Shown: positions 9,479-20,984 of the stretch, piece after piece
Layout of the letters: each line of letters opens with the position of its first letter
Numbering within the stretch: position 1 is the first letter of the stretch
Assembly: GCA_024760905.1 (NCBI GenBank)
Contig: CM045729.1
Span: 46,683,580 to 46,747,579 of the forward strand
Source: Plotosus lineatus
Lineage: Eukaryota; Chordata; Actinopteri; Siluriformes; Plotosidae
Direction of reading: 5' to 3'
DNA length: 64,000 nt
Program-made: the position numbers and the translations under genes
The notes under the pieces: generated by a model
Told to the model about the DNA's origin: nothing
What the model saw: only the letters and a program-made list of their open reading frames with translations
Database searches by the model: none

Positions 9479-11857
9479 CTACTGACATCTTGAATTAATG
9501 ACAGGAAATTTAACTGCTCAATAAAGTCTCCTGGGCCGGTGGTGTAGTGGTTAGGGTACTGCGCTCATGATCGGGAGGTCGTGAGTTCAAATCCCGCTGA
9601 GACCCTCACTGTGCTAAGACCCCTGGGCAAGGTCTTAACCACAAGTGTGCCTCTGTTCACCCAGTAGTATAAATGGGTACCAGTAAAATATACTGGGCAG
9701 GTAACCTACGATGGACTAGCGTCCCATCCAGGAGGAGTTGAACTCCTAGTTGCTTCACGCTACAGAAACCGGGGATAAGCACTGGCCTGATGAGCCGCTA
9801 TGGCTCGGGTGTAAAAAGCCCATGGACTTTACCTCTCCAGTATATCCCAAAGACTTTCAGCAGGGTTAAGGTCAGGATTGTGTGGTGCCTGTGTGAAAAT
9901 GATTCTTTGTGCTCCCTGATCCACTTTCTCACTGTCTGAATCCCAATTATATATTTGTGCCGTCAGTGAGAAAAAAAAAGTCTGTTAATGGGAAACCTGG
10001 TCATTCAGTACAGTCATGTTATCAGCTATAATAATGTTTCTGATCCTCGACCTGACCAACTGAAGGAACAATGCAATGCCATTTAAGCAATATAATCAAG
10101 GATAAAGGCACTCCAACAAAATATTATCGAAAGTTCGGGCCTGTTCTTTTAGCTGAGTGGTGTATCTGTGTGGTAAAGGCTATTAAATATAACAGAAACA
10201 GTTAAATTGCCAAACAAGATTCAAATTTCTCACCTGGCTCTAATGTGATTACTTCTCCATTTCTCACTATGATAGGGACCGGTTCTATCCTGTAAATCTT
10301 ACAATGATACTTTTTTCTCTCAGCAGTAATGTTCACTGTAAAATGAAACCAGTTTCCATCTCTTCTTCTGACACATTCTGTGTCGCATAGAATGTTATCA
10401 ATTATTAAATTGACATTCATAATCCATTCTTGTGGTGCATTATGCTGGCATATAATATGGGCTGAGTTATGATCTTGATCACTCTTGTACACTGAGGTCC
10501 ACACCTGGAATTGAGAGCATGCTGAAAAAAAAAAATCAATGTATAAGCTTTCGGAATAAAAAACAAATGTGATAAATTGAATTCTTCGCCATTTATTTTT
10601 CATCTTTCTGATTTACTTTACAGACATTCCATATAAATAGTTGGGGAAACAATGTCTATCATAATTGTTGATCAGTGCTACAACTTAAATTTAAGATTGT
10701 TGTAGCAATTAGAAATGAGATATATGAATTAAAATGTCATTTCCCACAAATGATCCAGGATTATTAGGGATGTGAAATCTATCAACATCTTCTTCTTCTT
10801 TTCCTTTCGGCTTTTCCCTTCAGGGGTCGCCACAGTGAATCATCTGCTTCCATCTCAACCTATCCTTTGCATCTTCTTCTCTTATACCAGCTGCCTTCAT
10901 GTCCTGCTTCACTACATCCATGAATCGTCTCTTTGGTCTTCCTCTAGGCCTTCTGCCTGGTAGTTCCAACCTCAGCATCCTACTGCCAATATACTCACTA
11001 TCCCTCCTCTGTACATGTCCAAACCATCTCAAGCTAGCCTCTCTGACTTTGTCTCCAAAACGTCTTACATGTGCTGCCCCTCTGATGTGCTCATTCCTGA
11101 CCCTATCCATCCTCGTTACTCCCAAAGAGAACCTCAACATTTTCATCTCTGCTACGTCCAGCTCCGCCTCCTGTCTTTTCCCCAGGGCCACTGTTTCTAA
11201 ACCATACAACATCGCTGGCCTTACCACCGTCTTGGTGAGGGGGGGCACAAACCAGTGTCTCTCCCTCACGCCGGTCCCAAGCCCGGATAAATGCAGAGGG
11301 TTGCGTCAGGAAGGGCATCCGGCGTAAAACAAATGCCAAATAAAATATGCGAGTCACTACAAATATGCGAGTCTATCAACATATTTTTAATAATTCTAAT
11401 TCATGAAGATTTGTTAAGCTACTGTCAGAAGCATACTTGAAACTCTTGAAAAGACAAAAAAAATAGTAAAAGAATGGCTAAAATATAGACCTTAAAATAC
11501 ATTTAGAAATATACATACATGTATAAACTTCAAAGGCATAAAAATCATAAATAAATATGAGATGACCAACTCTTGGTATCACCTTTTTTTAAACTTCTCG
11601 TTGTATAATGCACTTACTTCTGAGAAATTAGTTTGAGAGACATAGATAAATGTTATTGTTTTGATTATCACTATTAATAGATTTATCTGTAGTTTATGCC
11701 AATTTATGTTTTATGTACTAATTTCTGTATTAATAAACGTAAGCAAACAGAGTGGATTGGTAAGAAAAAAATAAATATCCATTTTCCTTTACAGCAACTT
11801 ACCATTTTGAAGAGTCAGAGAGAGGCTAAGGAGAAGAGTAATAAGTCTGACAGACAT
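6449..11857 (-). CDS. icos: ICOS-like T-cell co-stimulatory receptor, six coding exons
   Basis: Rebuilt from splice sites, minus strand: exons 11857-11803 (signal peptide MSVRLITLLLSLSLTLQN, phase 1), 10521-10234 (Ig-V, phase 1/1), 8916-8762 (stalk and TM, phase 1/0), 8628-8584, 6881-6861 and 6580-6449; 231 residues. All borders are AG/GT and in phase. The Ig domain has four cysteines (HIICQ, NILCD, TECVR, KYHCK) as in ICOS, with AHIICQ..LIIDNILCD resembling human ICOS around its second cysteine. The loop reads IEPVPI where ICOS has a PPP motif. The stalk has two cysteines (VCTNSSNC). TM is about LLTWTLIGIAFVLCLYGLII. The tail has two YxxM motifs, TYVPM and NAEYMDMRKV, then SRL near the end, much like the ICOS tail. 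YxxM binds PI3K p85 in the family. A 21-nt exon (KNGVGPK) is unusual. CD28 is the main alternative; gene order and tail favour ICOS. Confidence 0.8.
7151..7956. mobile_element. non-autonomous TIR transposon with TA target site
   Basis: Lies in intron 4 of the ICOS-like gene. The left end CATTGGTACCTCACTTTACG and the inverted right end CAGTGGTACCTCACTTTACA are near-identical terminal inverted repeats. Both outer flanks are TA, as in the Tc1/mariner-pogo group. The interior holds a 70-bp direct repeat with CAATGGGAGG (near 7619 and 7689), a TG run at 7419-7447 and no transposase. CATCCCTCCTAGCCAATGGG also occurs in the 61000-61827 element, so the two are related. Confidence 0.75.
9446..9478. 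repeat. poly(T) tract
   Basis: Run of T with few interruptions in intron 2 of the ICOS-like gene; could be the antisense tail of an old retroposon. Confidence 0.8.
9530..9835 (+). mobile_element. tRNA-derived SINE (family 2)
   Basis: Head GGTGGTGTAGTGGTTAGGGT (A box) and GAGTTCAAATCCC (B box), followed by a body with CTGGGCAAGGTCTTAACCAC, CATCCAGGAGGAGTTGAACT and CTGATGAGCCGCTATGGCTC. A close copy is at 62469-62755 and a decayed one at 37640-37905. It lies in intron 2 of the ICOS-like gene. It is not a tRNA gene: the head is followed by SINE body and the acceptor stem is not formed. Confidence 0.85.
10789..11371 (-). mobile_element. RTE LINE copy with inverted 5' piece, in ICOS-like intron 1
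   Basis: An 11-bp target duplication TCTATCAACAT (10778-10788 and 11372-11382) borders it. The left 450 bp is the antisense LINE 3' end: minus-strand RPRGRPKRRFMDVVKQDM and a GGCGACCCCTGAAGGGAAAA tail. From about 11237 the sequence switches to LINE 5'-leader sequence in plus orientation (CAAGCCCGGATAAATGCAGA, GGAAGGGCATCCGG). One insertion therefore holds both ends in opposite orientation with the middle missing, as produced by twin priming. Confidence 0.85.
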
Positions 11858-12377
11858 GTCAACCTACAGTCTGATGAGTGTGCTTTACAGCTTTCAACCT
11901 TCACTGTGTATTCTTGAGAGATGCCAAAAAAACAGGAAATGACTAGCATCATTTCAATATCAGATATCTATTGTCGTGCCTTGTAGACAGTTTACAAATG
12001 CCAAAAAGTACCTATTGAATACTAGTTTAGTTCATGTAGATTCTTTTGGCAAATATATGTATAACACTATGAAGTGTTTAAATAAATTTTCCATTTCCAT
12101 TTTCCTGGTTCTGACCAGAAGATGTGGGTGTTTTCTTAAAATAGGTTTAAACTGAAAGTAAACAAAACGTTTTGATTTTTTTCAAGCAGCCACATTTGTC
12201 ATATGCCACAAACTGGGTTGTTTCGGAACGCATTGACCTGCTTAGTTTTAAAGTTTCAACTTTTGTTCGTTTCAGAAGCAGATTTGAGCCAATATGGTCT
12301 CATTATTATTATTATTATTATAGATGATATATTAAATAAAACTTGTACAAAAAACATCTTTAACTTAATTTCACCAA

Positions 12378-12379
<2 letters not shown>

Positions 12380-12443
<64 letters not shown>

Positions 12444-12451
12444 GTGTGTGC

Positions 12452-12499
<48 letters not shown>
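12380..12499. repeat. (TG)n(GA)n microsatellite
   Basis: About 40 TG units with a few CG interruptions, then about 17 GA units. The VCVCVC/RERERE and THTHTH open frames here are simple-repeat translation. Confidence 0.95.
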
Positions 12500-12502
<3 letters not shown>

Positions 12503-12776
12503 CACTGATCAACTACAACATCAAAAATATTATGACCATTTGTGAATAAGATTAATTTCATTACAGTGGGATGAATAAGTAAAAAGTGAACAGTCAGTTG
12601 ATGCTGATGTGCTGGAAGCAGGATAAATGGACAAACGTCAGGTTCACAGTAGAATTGATAAGGGGTATTTTTTAGGGATAATTGGCAGCTTTAGTGGGGT
12701 GTCCCTAGTATGCAATAGTAAGAATCTACCAAAAGGTGGTCCAACGAAGGGCCACCAGTGAATTGGCAAGAGTGTA
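12500..12776 (+). mobile_element. decayed Tc1-like transposon fragment
   Basis: Sequence such as ACACTGATCAACTACAACAT, GTGAACAGTCAGTTGATGCT, CTGGAAGCAGGATAAATGGA and AAGAATCTACCAAAAGGTGG resembles a widespread teleost Tc1-type repeat whose reading frame starts with a helix-turn-helix transposase domain. Only scattered WSNEG-type residues remain readable here. Assigned from memory of the consensus. Confidence 0.5.
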
Positions 12777-15411
12777 ATGGCTGCACAAAGTTCTCTATCA
12801 TGCCGATACCAAGCCCGGATAAATGCAGAGGGTTGTGTCAGGAAGGGCATCCGGTGTAAAACCTGCGCCAAATCTGAGATGCAAATCACAAATATTATCT
12901 CCATACCAGATCGGTCGAGGCCCGGGTTAACAACGACTGCCATCAGTGCTGTTAAGCAACAGGATGCTGGTGGAAATTGGACTACTGTTGGTCAAATAAG
13001 AAGAGGTGGGAGGCATGTCCATAGGCAGAGAGAGAAGACGAAAAGCACGAGTCTAGGACTGAGAGTAGGGACTTTGAATGTTGGAACAATGACAGGAAAA
13101 TGTAGCGAGCTGGTTGACATGATGCAGAGGAGGAAGGTGGACATACTGTGTTCAGGAGACGAGGTGGAAAGGTAGCAAGGCTAGAAGCTTACTAGCAGGG
13201 ATTAAGCTGTTTTTTCATGGTGTGGATGGGAAGAGAAATGGAGTAGGAGTCATCTTGAAGGAGGGGTTTGTCAGGAATGTTCTAGAAGTGAAAAGAGTGT
13301 CAGACAGAGTGATGAGTCCCAAGTTAGAAATTGAAGGTGTGATGCTCAATGTTGTTAGTGCTTATGCCCCACAGGCAGGATGTGAGCGAGAAGAGAAGGA
13401 GAGATTCTGGAGTGAGTTAGATGAAGTGATGCAGAATACCCCCAGAGGTGAAAAAGTGGTCGTTGGTGCAGATTTCAATGGACATGTTGGTGCAGGCAGC
13501 AGAGGGGACGAGGAAGTGATGTACAGGTTTGGTAGCCAGGACAGGAACACAGAGGGACAGATGTTGATAGATTTTGCAAAAAGGATGGAAATGGCTGTGG
13601 TGAATACTTTCTTCAAGAAGAGACAGGGTGACTTATAAATGCAGACATAGGAGCACATAGGTAGACTACATCTTGTGTAGACGATGCAATTTGAAGGAAG
13701 TCAGTGACTGCAAAGTAGTAGTGGGTGAGAGTGTTGCCAAACAACATAGGATGGTGGTGTGCAGGATGATGCTGATGGTGAAGAAGGTGAAGAAGGCAAA
13801 GGCAGAGCAGAAGATAAAGTAGTGGAAGCTAAAAAAGGAAGAGTGTCCTGTTGTCTTCAAGGAGGAGTTGAAACAGGCTTTGGGTGGTCAGGAAGTGCTT
13901 CCAGATGACTGGATAACCACAGCAAATGTGATCAGAAAGACAGGCAGGAGAGTACTTGGTGTGCCCTCTGGAAGGAAAGTAGATAAGGAGATGTGTACAA
14001 AGGAAGAGGTTAGCTAAGAAGAAGTGGGACATTGAGAGGACTGAAGAGAGTAAACAGGGGTACAGGGAGACACAGCGTAAGGTGAAGGTAGCGGTGTTAA
14101 AGGCCAAACAGAGGGCGTATGATAGGTTGGACAGTAAGGAGGGAGAAAATGATTTATACTGGCTGGCACAGCAGAGAAATAGAGATGGGAAGGATGTGCA
14201 GCAAGTTAACGTGATAAAGGACAGAGAAGGAAATGTATTGACTGATGACAGAAGTGTGCTGGGAAGATGGAAAGAGTACTTTGAAGAGTTGGTGAATGAG
14301 GAAAATGGGAGAGAAAAAAGAGTAGAAGAGGTGACCGTTGAGGACCAGGAAGTAGAAAAGATTAGTAAGGCTGGAGTGAGGAGGGCATTGAAGAGGATGA
14401 AGAGTGGAAAGGCAGTTGGTCCAGATGGTACCTGTGGAGGTATGGAAGTGTCTCGGAGCGGTAGCAGTAGATTTTCTGACAAGAACATTCAACAAGGTCT
14501 TAGAAAGTGAGCAGATGGAGGAGAAGTGTGCTGGTGCCCATTTTTAAGAACAAGGAGACGTGCAGAGTTGTGGCAACTACATACATACATAAAGTTGTTG
14601 AGCAACGATGAAGTTATGCGAAAGAATAGTGGAAGCGAGACTAAGGGCAGAGGTCAGCATTTGTGAACAATAGTTTGGTTTCATGCCAAGAAAGAGCACC
14701 ACAGATGCAGTGTTTGCTTTGAGGATGTTAATAGAGAAGTACAGAGAAGGCCAGAGGGAGCTGCATTGTGCCTTTGTGGATCTGGAGAAAGCATATGACA
14801 GGGTGCCAAGAGAAGAACTGTGGTATTGCATGAGGAAGTCTGGAGTGGCAGAGAAGTATGTTGGAGTGGTGCAGGACATGTATGAGAGATGTAAAACAAT
14901 AGTGAGGACTGCATCAAGGGTCAGCACTGAGCCCCTTCTTGTTTGCTATGGTGATGAACAGGCTGACAGATGAGGTTAGACAAGACTCTCCATAAACTAT
15001 GATGTTTGCAGATGACATTGTGAGCTGTACTGAGAGCAGAGAACAAGTGGAGGCAAATCTAGAGAGGTGGAGGTATGCTCTGGAAAGGAGAGGAACGAAG
15101 GTTAGCCTAAGTAAGTCAGAATACATGTGAGTGAATGAGAAGGACCCAAGAGGAACAGTGAGATTAAAGGGAGCAGAGATAAGGAAGGTGGAGGATTTTA
15201 AGTATTTAGGCTCAACAATCCAGAGCAATGGAGAGTGTGGAAAAGAGGTGAACAATTGAATTGCAGGCAGGTTGGAATGGTTGGAAAAAAGTGTCCTTTA
15301 TGATGTGTGATAGGAGGGTATCGGCAAGAATGAAAGGAAAAGTGTATAAGACAGTGATGAGGCCAGTGATGTTGTATGGTCTAGAAACAGTGGCCCTGGG
15401 GAAAAGTTCTT
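12777..15411 (+). mobile_element. RTE-clade LINE, 3'-truncated, degenerate
   Basis: Plus-strand copy starting in the 5' leader (CCAAGCCCGGATAAATGCAG). Endonuclease pieces: LRVGTLNVGTM, KVDILC, VSAYAPQAGCEREEKERFW, GADFNGHVGAG. RT pieces: [29 protein letters not shown], and MFADDIV near 15000. Many stops and shifts occur, including the loss of sense between 14510 and 14680. The copy ends abruptly near 15411 in the middle of the LYGLETVAL block, without the 3' tail that reverse transcription primes from, so its right end was probably lost by later deletion. Confidence 0.8.
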
Positions 15412-15904
15412 AAAATGCGTTTTGAATTTATATTCTGTATATTCCGAAATAGGCACTCTCGCTGCATCGACTTTGAACAGACAGATAAAAACACTTCAAT
15501 GTCTGTTCACTGTTAATCTGCCTGTTCTCCCAATCAACATCTTGTTTTTTTATAGTATGACGGACCAAGCTACTGCGCTAACAATATAAAGAGTATCGGC
15601 TGGAAGAGCGTGTGGAGGGCCGATACCTTAAATGGTGAGTGGTTTGTGATCGCATCTTGTGCTACAGTGAGGCAGAGCTAATCTCCTGAGAAACAGTTCT
15701 GACAGAATCATCCAAAAATATCTTGACTTCAGGGGTTATTAATTAGTTAATATACAGTTTTTACTTAAAAAATAGAGTAGCCAACTTAAAGTACTAGTGC
15801 AAAATGTCAACCTATGGGCCACTAATTGAATAGCCCAGGTCTAGAGAAAACTGCATGAAGCATATCTGGATAAACATCTCTGAAATGGTTTGTTTTAGGG
15901 TTTT
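15412..15904. other. AT-rich spacer, nothing recognised
   Basis: No long open frame, splice-site chain or repeat structure was seen. Confidence 0.4.
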
Positions 15905-16180
15905 TCATGGTGGTTCGGTGGTTAGCACTGTTATTCCACAGCAAGAAGATTCAGCATTCAAATCTTTTGACTGACTGAGGCCTTTCTTTGTGGAGTTTAA
16001 GTGTTCTCTGTGTTCTTACGTGGGTTTTTTCCACAGTCCAAGTGCACATGATCAGGTCACCTGGCTACTCTAAATTTGCGATAGGTATAATGGGAGTGTG
16101 AGTTGTTGTTTGTGTATGTGTTATGCTTCCAACCTGTTCTGGTGTACCCCTGGCCCAAAGTTACTTGGATTTTCCCTGGG
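15905..16180 (+). mobile_element. decayed tRNA-derived SINE (DANA-like body)
   Basis: Head GGTGGTTCGGTGGTTAGCAC, degenerate B box near CAGCATTCAAATC, then TTTGTGGAGTTTAAGTGTTC and CCACAGTCCAAGTGCACATG, matching the body order of fish DANA/HE-type SINEs. Heavily mutated. Confidence 0.55.
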
Positions 16181-17332
16181 GACCCTGATGGACAGTTGGC
16201 TAATGGATACATGTATGTACTGTATTTGATGGGATGGGATATAGACTGGATATTGGAGGATGTAAAAATTTTTGCTTCCCTGGACAAAAATTGGTCAGAC
16301 ATTATTTATTTATTTATTTTGCATTAAAACATGTTTTTTTTTTTTTAAGATAACTTCAATTAACCTCCTTGATTTGATAGGTCACCAATAATAAATATAT
16401 CCACTGCAAAAGTGCTTTGATCTGATATTATCTTCAGTGTTTCATTCTATATTTTGAAATAGGCAAAAATGTATTTCCTTTATTTATACTGTAGCAGTTT
16501 ATGTTCTTATTGTTTAGACTCTGTTTAAATTGCATATTGTTTAATGTTGTTTGTGTACAACATTCAGTTCAATTTTCTATTTATGTGGAGAAAGTAAATG
16601 TCGTGCTACTCACACTTGAGTTATATATGATGTCCCAGTTGTGGTCAGGAAGTTTATCGTACAGTTTCAAAGAGTGTGATTACAACTGAAATGTCCACCA
16701 CACATTTTAAAAGTGCAGAGGTTTGCTGTAATTTCAGGTATTGTGTACACTTGCACATCCTGTTTTTTCAGAAGGAAGTTAAAAATGACGAGGCATACAG
16801 GAAAGAAACAAAATAGTGATTTCTTTCAATATGATGTCTGAGATTAAAGATGTGTTATGCTGGTAACTTCAAAGATTGTTTGTGTAGTCTGCAGATAATA
16901 TCTATAAGATTGTTAAATCTAAGAATTAAAAAAATACTTAAGTCTTATACCTAATACTTACTTGTGTTTTTTGAAACATCCTCTGTATTTAAGTAAATTA
17001 AATTGTATTATGTGTGTGATGTTATCATTTTTTAACGATTATGATTAAAAGGACTTGAGGACTCATTTGGCACATATACTGTCTGTGGAAATTTACAACA
17101 GATGGAACAGAACTCAGGTAATACTCAAAATTACAGTCTATATACATTCACCGCCCATTAGTAGGAACACCTATACACATTGTTTATGCAGTTATTCAGA
17201 CAAACCACTCATGTGATAGCACTACAATATATCTGCAGCCATAGTCCATGTTTGAACCGTCGGTGTCTTCCTTTGCCAGGCCTGGCTTTCATAGGAAGAC
17301 TATAGGCTATAACCTTAAGGGGCACCACTCCG

Positions 17333-17340
<8 letters not shown>
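16181..17340. other. AT-rich intergenic DNA, no gene seen
   Basis: Short open frames only, with no domain or splice pattern. Confidence 0.4.

Positions 17341-17341
<1 letters not shown>

Positions 17342-17418
<77 letters not shown>
17342..17418. repeat. (CA)n microsatellite
   Basis: About 38 CA units preceded by a short TC stretch. Confidence 0.95.
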
Positions 17419-17419
<1 letters not shown>

Positions 17420-18345
17420 ACAGTGCAAGAAAAAATTATACATATACAGGTCAAAGGGTTAATTTTACATCTAGCATCAGAATGAGGGACAAATTGAGAT
17501 TCTTGTAATTTTATCCATGATTGATATTGATGCCAAATGTGCCTGTTTAATTATTTAAGAACTTCCTATACAATCGTCTCCAGAGTTTTTTTAGCCAGAC
17601 ATGTGCTGTCCAGTATTTGTTGGTATCTGCCCATGATACCCTCAGGATCAAGTTATTGGTTTTTGTATCCAGGAAGGGGTAGTCTTAAAAAAAAAAAACA
17701 TAGCAAAAATGATTTATCTAATTATTTAAAACAAGATTGAAGTAAGATACTGTTTGGTATTTTTTGCAGATTAGAATACAATAAAATGCTATCAGTGAAT
17801 ATCTCCTATGATGACCTAAAGATGCAATTTGGTACATTCAGCATTTGAATGGTGTGTTCTTAGTATTTTAAATAGGCTTGCTGAGAACACTCGGAAAATT
17901 GATTCAGCACAAGCTGGAAGACATGTAGATTGCCAAATTTCTGTTGATTTGTTACTTAAAATGTTATGATTTTGAACAGTTTCTAATGAATTTTATGTTT
18001 TGTATTGATTCCGTTGACAAAATATTTTACCAATTTACAGAATGCTCAAGCATTCATTCTTAGTCTATTTAGAATAACAATAACAAGTCCACGGGACTGG
18101 GCAAACAACCTTGTGCCATAAATTGACATTATAACACCAGTTCATAGAAAGTGGAAAAGCTCAAGTGTTGATAAACTAAAGAGGGTGTACGATTTCATGA
18201 AAAATAAAAAATATAGTTATGTTTACAAATACCAAGTGCTGGAGGCATTAACACTCACGTACAGGAGTAAGCAGATGATGACAAAATAATTGCGTACCAA
18301 ACAGTTGTGTCCTCAGTGATAGTACAATTAGGATATTTGGTATCT
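17419..18345. other. AT-rich intergenic DNA, no gene seen
   Basis: No recognisable coding or repeat signature apart from short poly(A) stretches. Confidence 0.4.
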
Positions 18346-18349
18346 TATT

Positions 18350-18632
18350 TTAAGGCGGCATGGAGGTATAGAAGCAAGCACATCTGCCTCACAGCAAGGC
18401 GGTTCTGGATTTGAGTCCTGGGCTCAACAAGAGCTTTTCTTGTGGAGTATGTCATGTCATTCCGGTGTTTGCATGGGTTTTCTCTGGGTGTCCTGGTTTC
18501 CTCCCACAGTCCAAGGACATGCACATTGGAATAAATGGCTGTTTGTCCCTGGGTTTGAGCAGAAATGATCATGTGCATGTTGGCCCTGCAATGGCCTCTC
18601 GAGCTAATCAGGGTGTACCTCGCCTTTGAGCA
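18350..18632 (+). mobile_element. tRNA-derived SINE (DANA-like)
   Basis: Starts GGCGGCATGGAGGTATAGAA, continues CTGCCTCACAGCAAGGCGGT with a weak B box (GGATTTGAGTCCTG). The body then reads TGTGGAGTATGTCATGTCAT, TTTCCTCCCACAGTCCAAGG and ACATGCACATTGG. It ends in TGGCCCTGCAATGGCCTCTC and AGGGTGTACC. Order and wording match fish DANA/HE-type SINEs. Confidence 0.65.
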
Positions 18633-20404
18633 TTTGGATGGTATCTTATTTTAAAATGCATTTTGATGTATCTTTGTACATCACTGGTTATTTCCTATCC
18701 ACCACAAAGTTCAAAATTTTGTTTATACAAAGATTTTGTTGTGGTAAAGAAATGTAAAAAATGTTCAATTACACTGATAATCCAAACTCCGTCATATTTG
18801 TAATGAAAATATTGATGTCTTCTCCCAAACCATGAAAGCAAAAAGGTAGAAAAACAAAATTTTATCTTCAAACCTGCTCTACTTTTCATTTCCTGCTTCT
18901 GCAGTCAGTTGTCACGGCTTCCTTGACTGTGAGCGCTTATTCAGATTGCTGAGATTCTGCTCACATACTCAAATTTTTATACAAAACATGTTTTGCAAGT
19001 GGGGTTAAGTCAGTTAAGTAGGACTTTGTCAATTGCATATGAACACTATTATAGAACAATTACTGTATGTAAATAAATTGATAATATACTGAAATTTAAA
19101 GTATTAAATAGGAAAGAATTCCTAGAAAATTATTTGACACATTAGACCATATCTGTGTTCTCACCAGTGCTGTAGTGGTGGGTACATGTCGTTAGACACT
19201 GCGTACCCACTTGTTTTAGTGGCTGATTTGCGTGTACTGACTAAACGTAATCTACTGATCAACGTAAATCTAGTCATAAACATGATTCCATAAACACCAC
19301 TAATCAGCCTTATAGTATTATACCTCTGATTGGATACTGCTCGCTGAGCTCAAGATCTGTGTCCAATGAACTTTCGGCTTTTATTCGCCATGCACAGGTT
19401 CACTCGTGCAAAGAGCGCAGTAAGCTTGCAAGCCGAGTCCAACAAAGTCCCCGGTAAGTAAGGCTAAGCTAGCCTGTGTTTATATTTGGTTCACACGGTC
19501 ACACCCGGTGACAGACCTACATCCCAGAAAACTTATTTTAAGATCAAACAAGTATTTCTGCAGTCAGTTTATGCCCTGTTTGTCCTTGTTGACAGGTCTT
19601 ACTTTTTGGTAATAACTAAATGGTTAATCCAAACTAACGTTGTTAAAATATTACTGTATATACTTTAGATCTATTATAAACTTTTCTATTTTTACAATGA
19701 AAATATCTATCTTAAAAGATGTTATGCCCAGCCATATTGAACAAATACTTTCTTGTATAGCTTCATTTAATAAGTCACCATTAGTTACTGAAGGAATGAA
19801 TAATCATAATTAGCACTAACAACACTTCTTTACAATTACATATGTATATGGAACATTGGAAATGGCCTAATGTCTTGCAGTGTACTATACTAGTATATAT
19901 AATATATTGTCATTTGTGGTTTGCATATTGTACAGTACTTCTAATACATGTACCAAGTAACTTGTCTGTGTTTTTTTATGCAATTTTTAATAATTGTTAG
20001 ATAAAATACATATATAACATACTCATTATAGATTTGAGCACTAACATTTTAACAATAAAATGTCTATATTTAAATGATAATGAACATACAGTATTATGTA
20101 CTAATTTCTTTGTTTTATTTTTTTCTTATTACAGATATAATTGTCAAGTTCTGTAAATTTTATAATAGCTCAGACTAACTGCTTTTAATGTTGAAATGCT
20201 CAAATGCACCTCTCAGCCTTTCAAATTCGCTGCCATAGTGTATTCACTTATTTTTTGACCACTACAGCACAGGTAATAACTGCACTATAGTAATGTTCAT
20301 AAAAGCCATACTCACTGCAGAAACCAACATAACAGATTGAGTTCTACAAGTAGCATTTCAAAACATTTATTTCACATCTAATGAAAATGTTTCTGTGCAG
20401 AGTT
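18633..20404. other. AT-rich intergenic DNA, no gene seen
   Basis: Between 19180 and 19480 the text is slightly richer in GC (ACTGCGTACCCACTTGTTTT, AGAGCGCAGTAAGCTTGCAA) and may be a decayed repeat. No coding pattern was found. Confidence 0.4.
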
Positions 20405-20680
20405 TGTATTTTCTCCCTTTGCTTGCCTGGGTTTCCTCTGGGTACTCCGCTTTCCTCTCACAGTCCAAAAACATGCACAGTAAGCTAATTAGTTAGCAAA
20501 TCACCCTTAGGTGTGAGTGCAAGTATGAATGGTTCTGTGTTGGCCCTGTGATGGCCTGGCGAGCTGTCCAGGGTGTACTCTACAATTGCTCGGAGTCGGT
20601 TGAGATGGCCACCAGCCTCCCTGCAACCCTGATTAAAATTAAGCAGTTCAGAAAATGAATGAATGAATGAATGAATGGCT
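20405..20680 (+). mobile_element. 5'-truncated SINE with GAAT tail
   Basis: Body only: TTTCCTCTGGGTACTCCGC, CACAGTCCAAAAACATGCAC, GATGGCCTGGCGAGCTGTCC, AGGGTGTACTC. It ends in CAACCCTGATTAAAATTAAG and a (GAAT)n tail at about 20655-20678. The tRNA head is missing. The 3' part matches tail type A of the SINE at 2279-2616. Confidence 0.75.
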
Positions 20681-20984
20681 ACACTTTGTTGTACACCAGG
20701 GATAGTGAAGGTTAAGTGATCAGCTAATAAGTCTATTACAAATAAATGTTTATCGTTTCATGTTCAATTAGGAGTACAGATAGAGCTTTTATATTATCAG
20801 GCAAAGAGCGCTCTGTTTGTAGGCATTGCGTGGCTTTTTGTGAACCTGTTCAGATTTTTTTGTTGTTAATTCAGAACTGAACCATTCAGTTTACAGTTAA
20901 TGATCATGGATTTAAACCTTGTTCACTCTGGCAAAAAGTGAATGCTGAACACATTCAATGTTTGTCTGTTAAAGCCCTTGAATG

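Noticed and set aside
9530..9610. Possible tRNA gene with A and B boxes, also at 59235 and 62469
   Set aside because: The heads are joined to repeated SINE bodies and do not form a closed tRNA acceptor stem.
12203..12561. Open frames of VCVCVC, RERERE and THTHTH type, also at 17248, 22909, 30147, 33073, 33114 and 49440
   Set aside because: They are translations of CA, GA, TC and TA microsatellites, not proteins.
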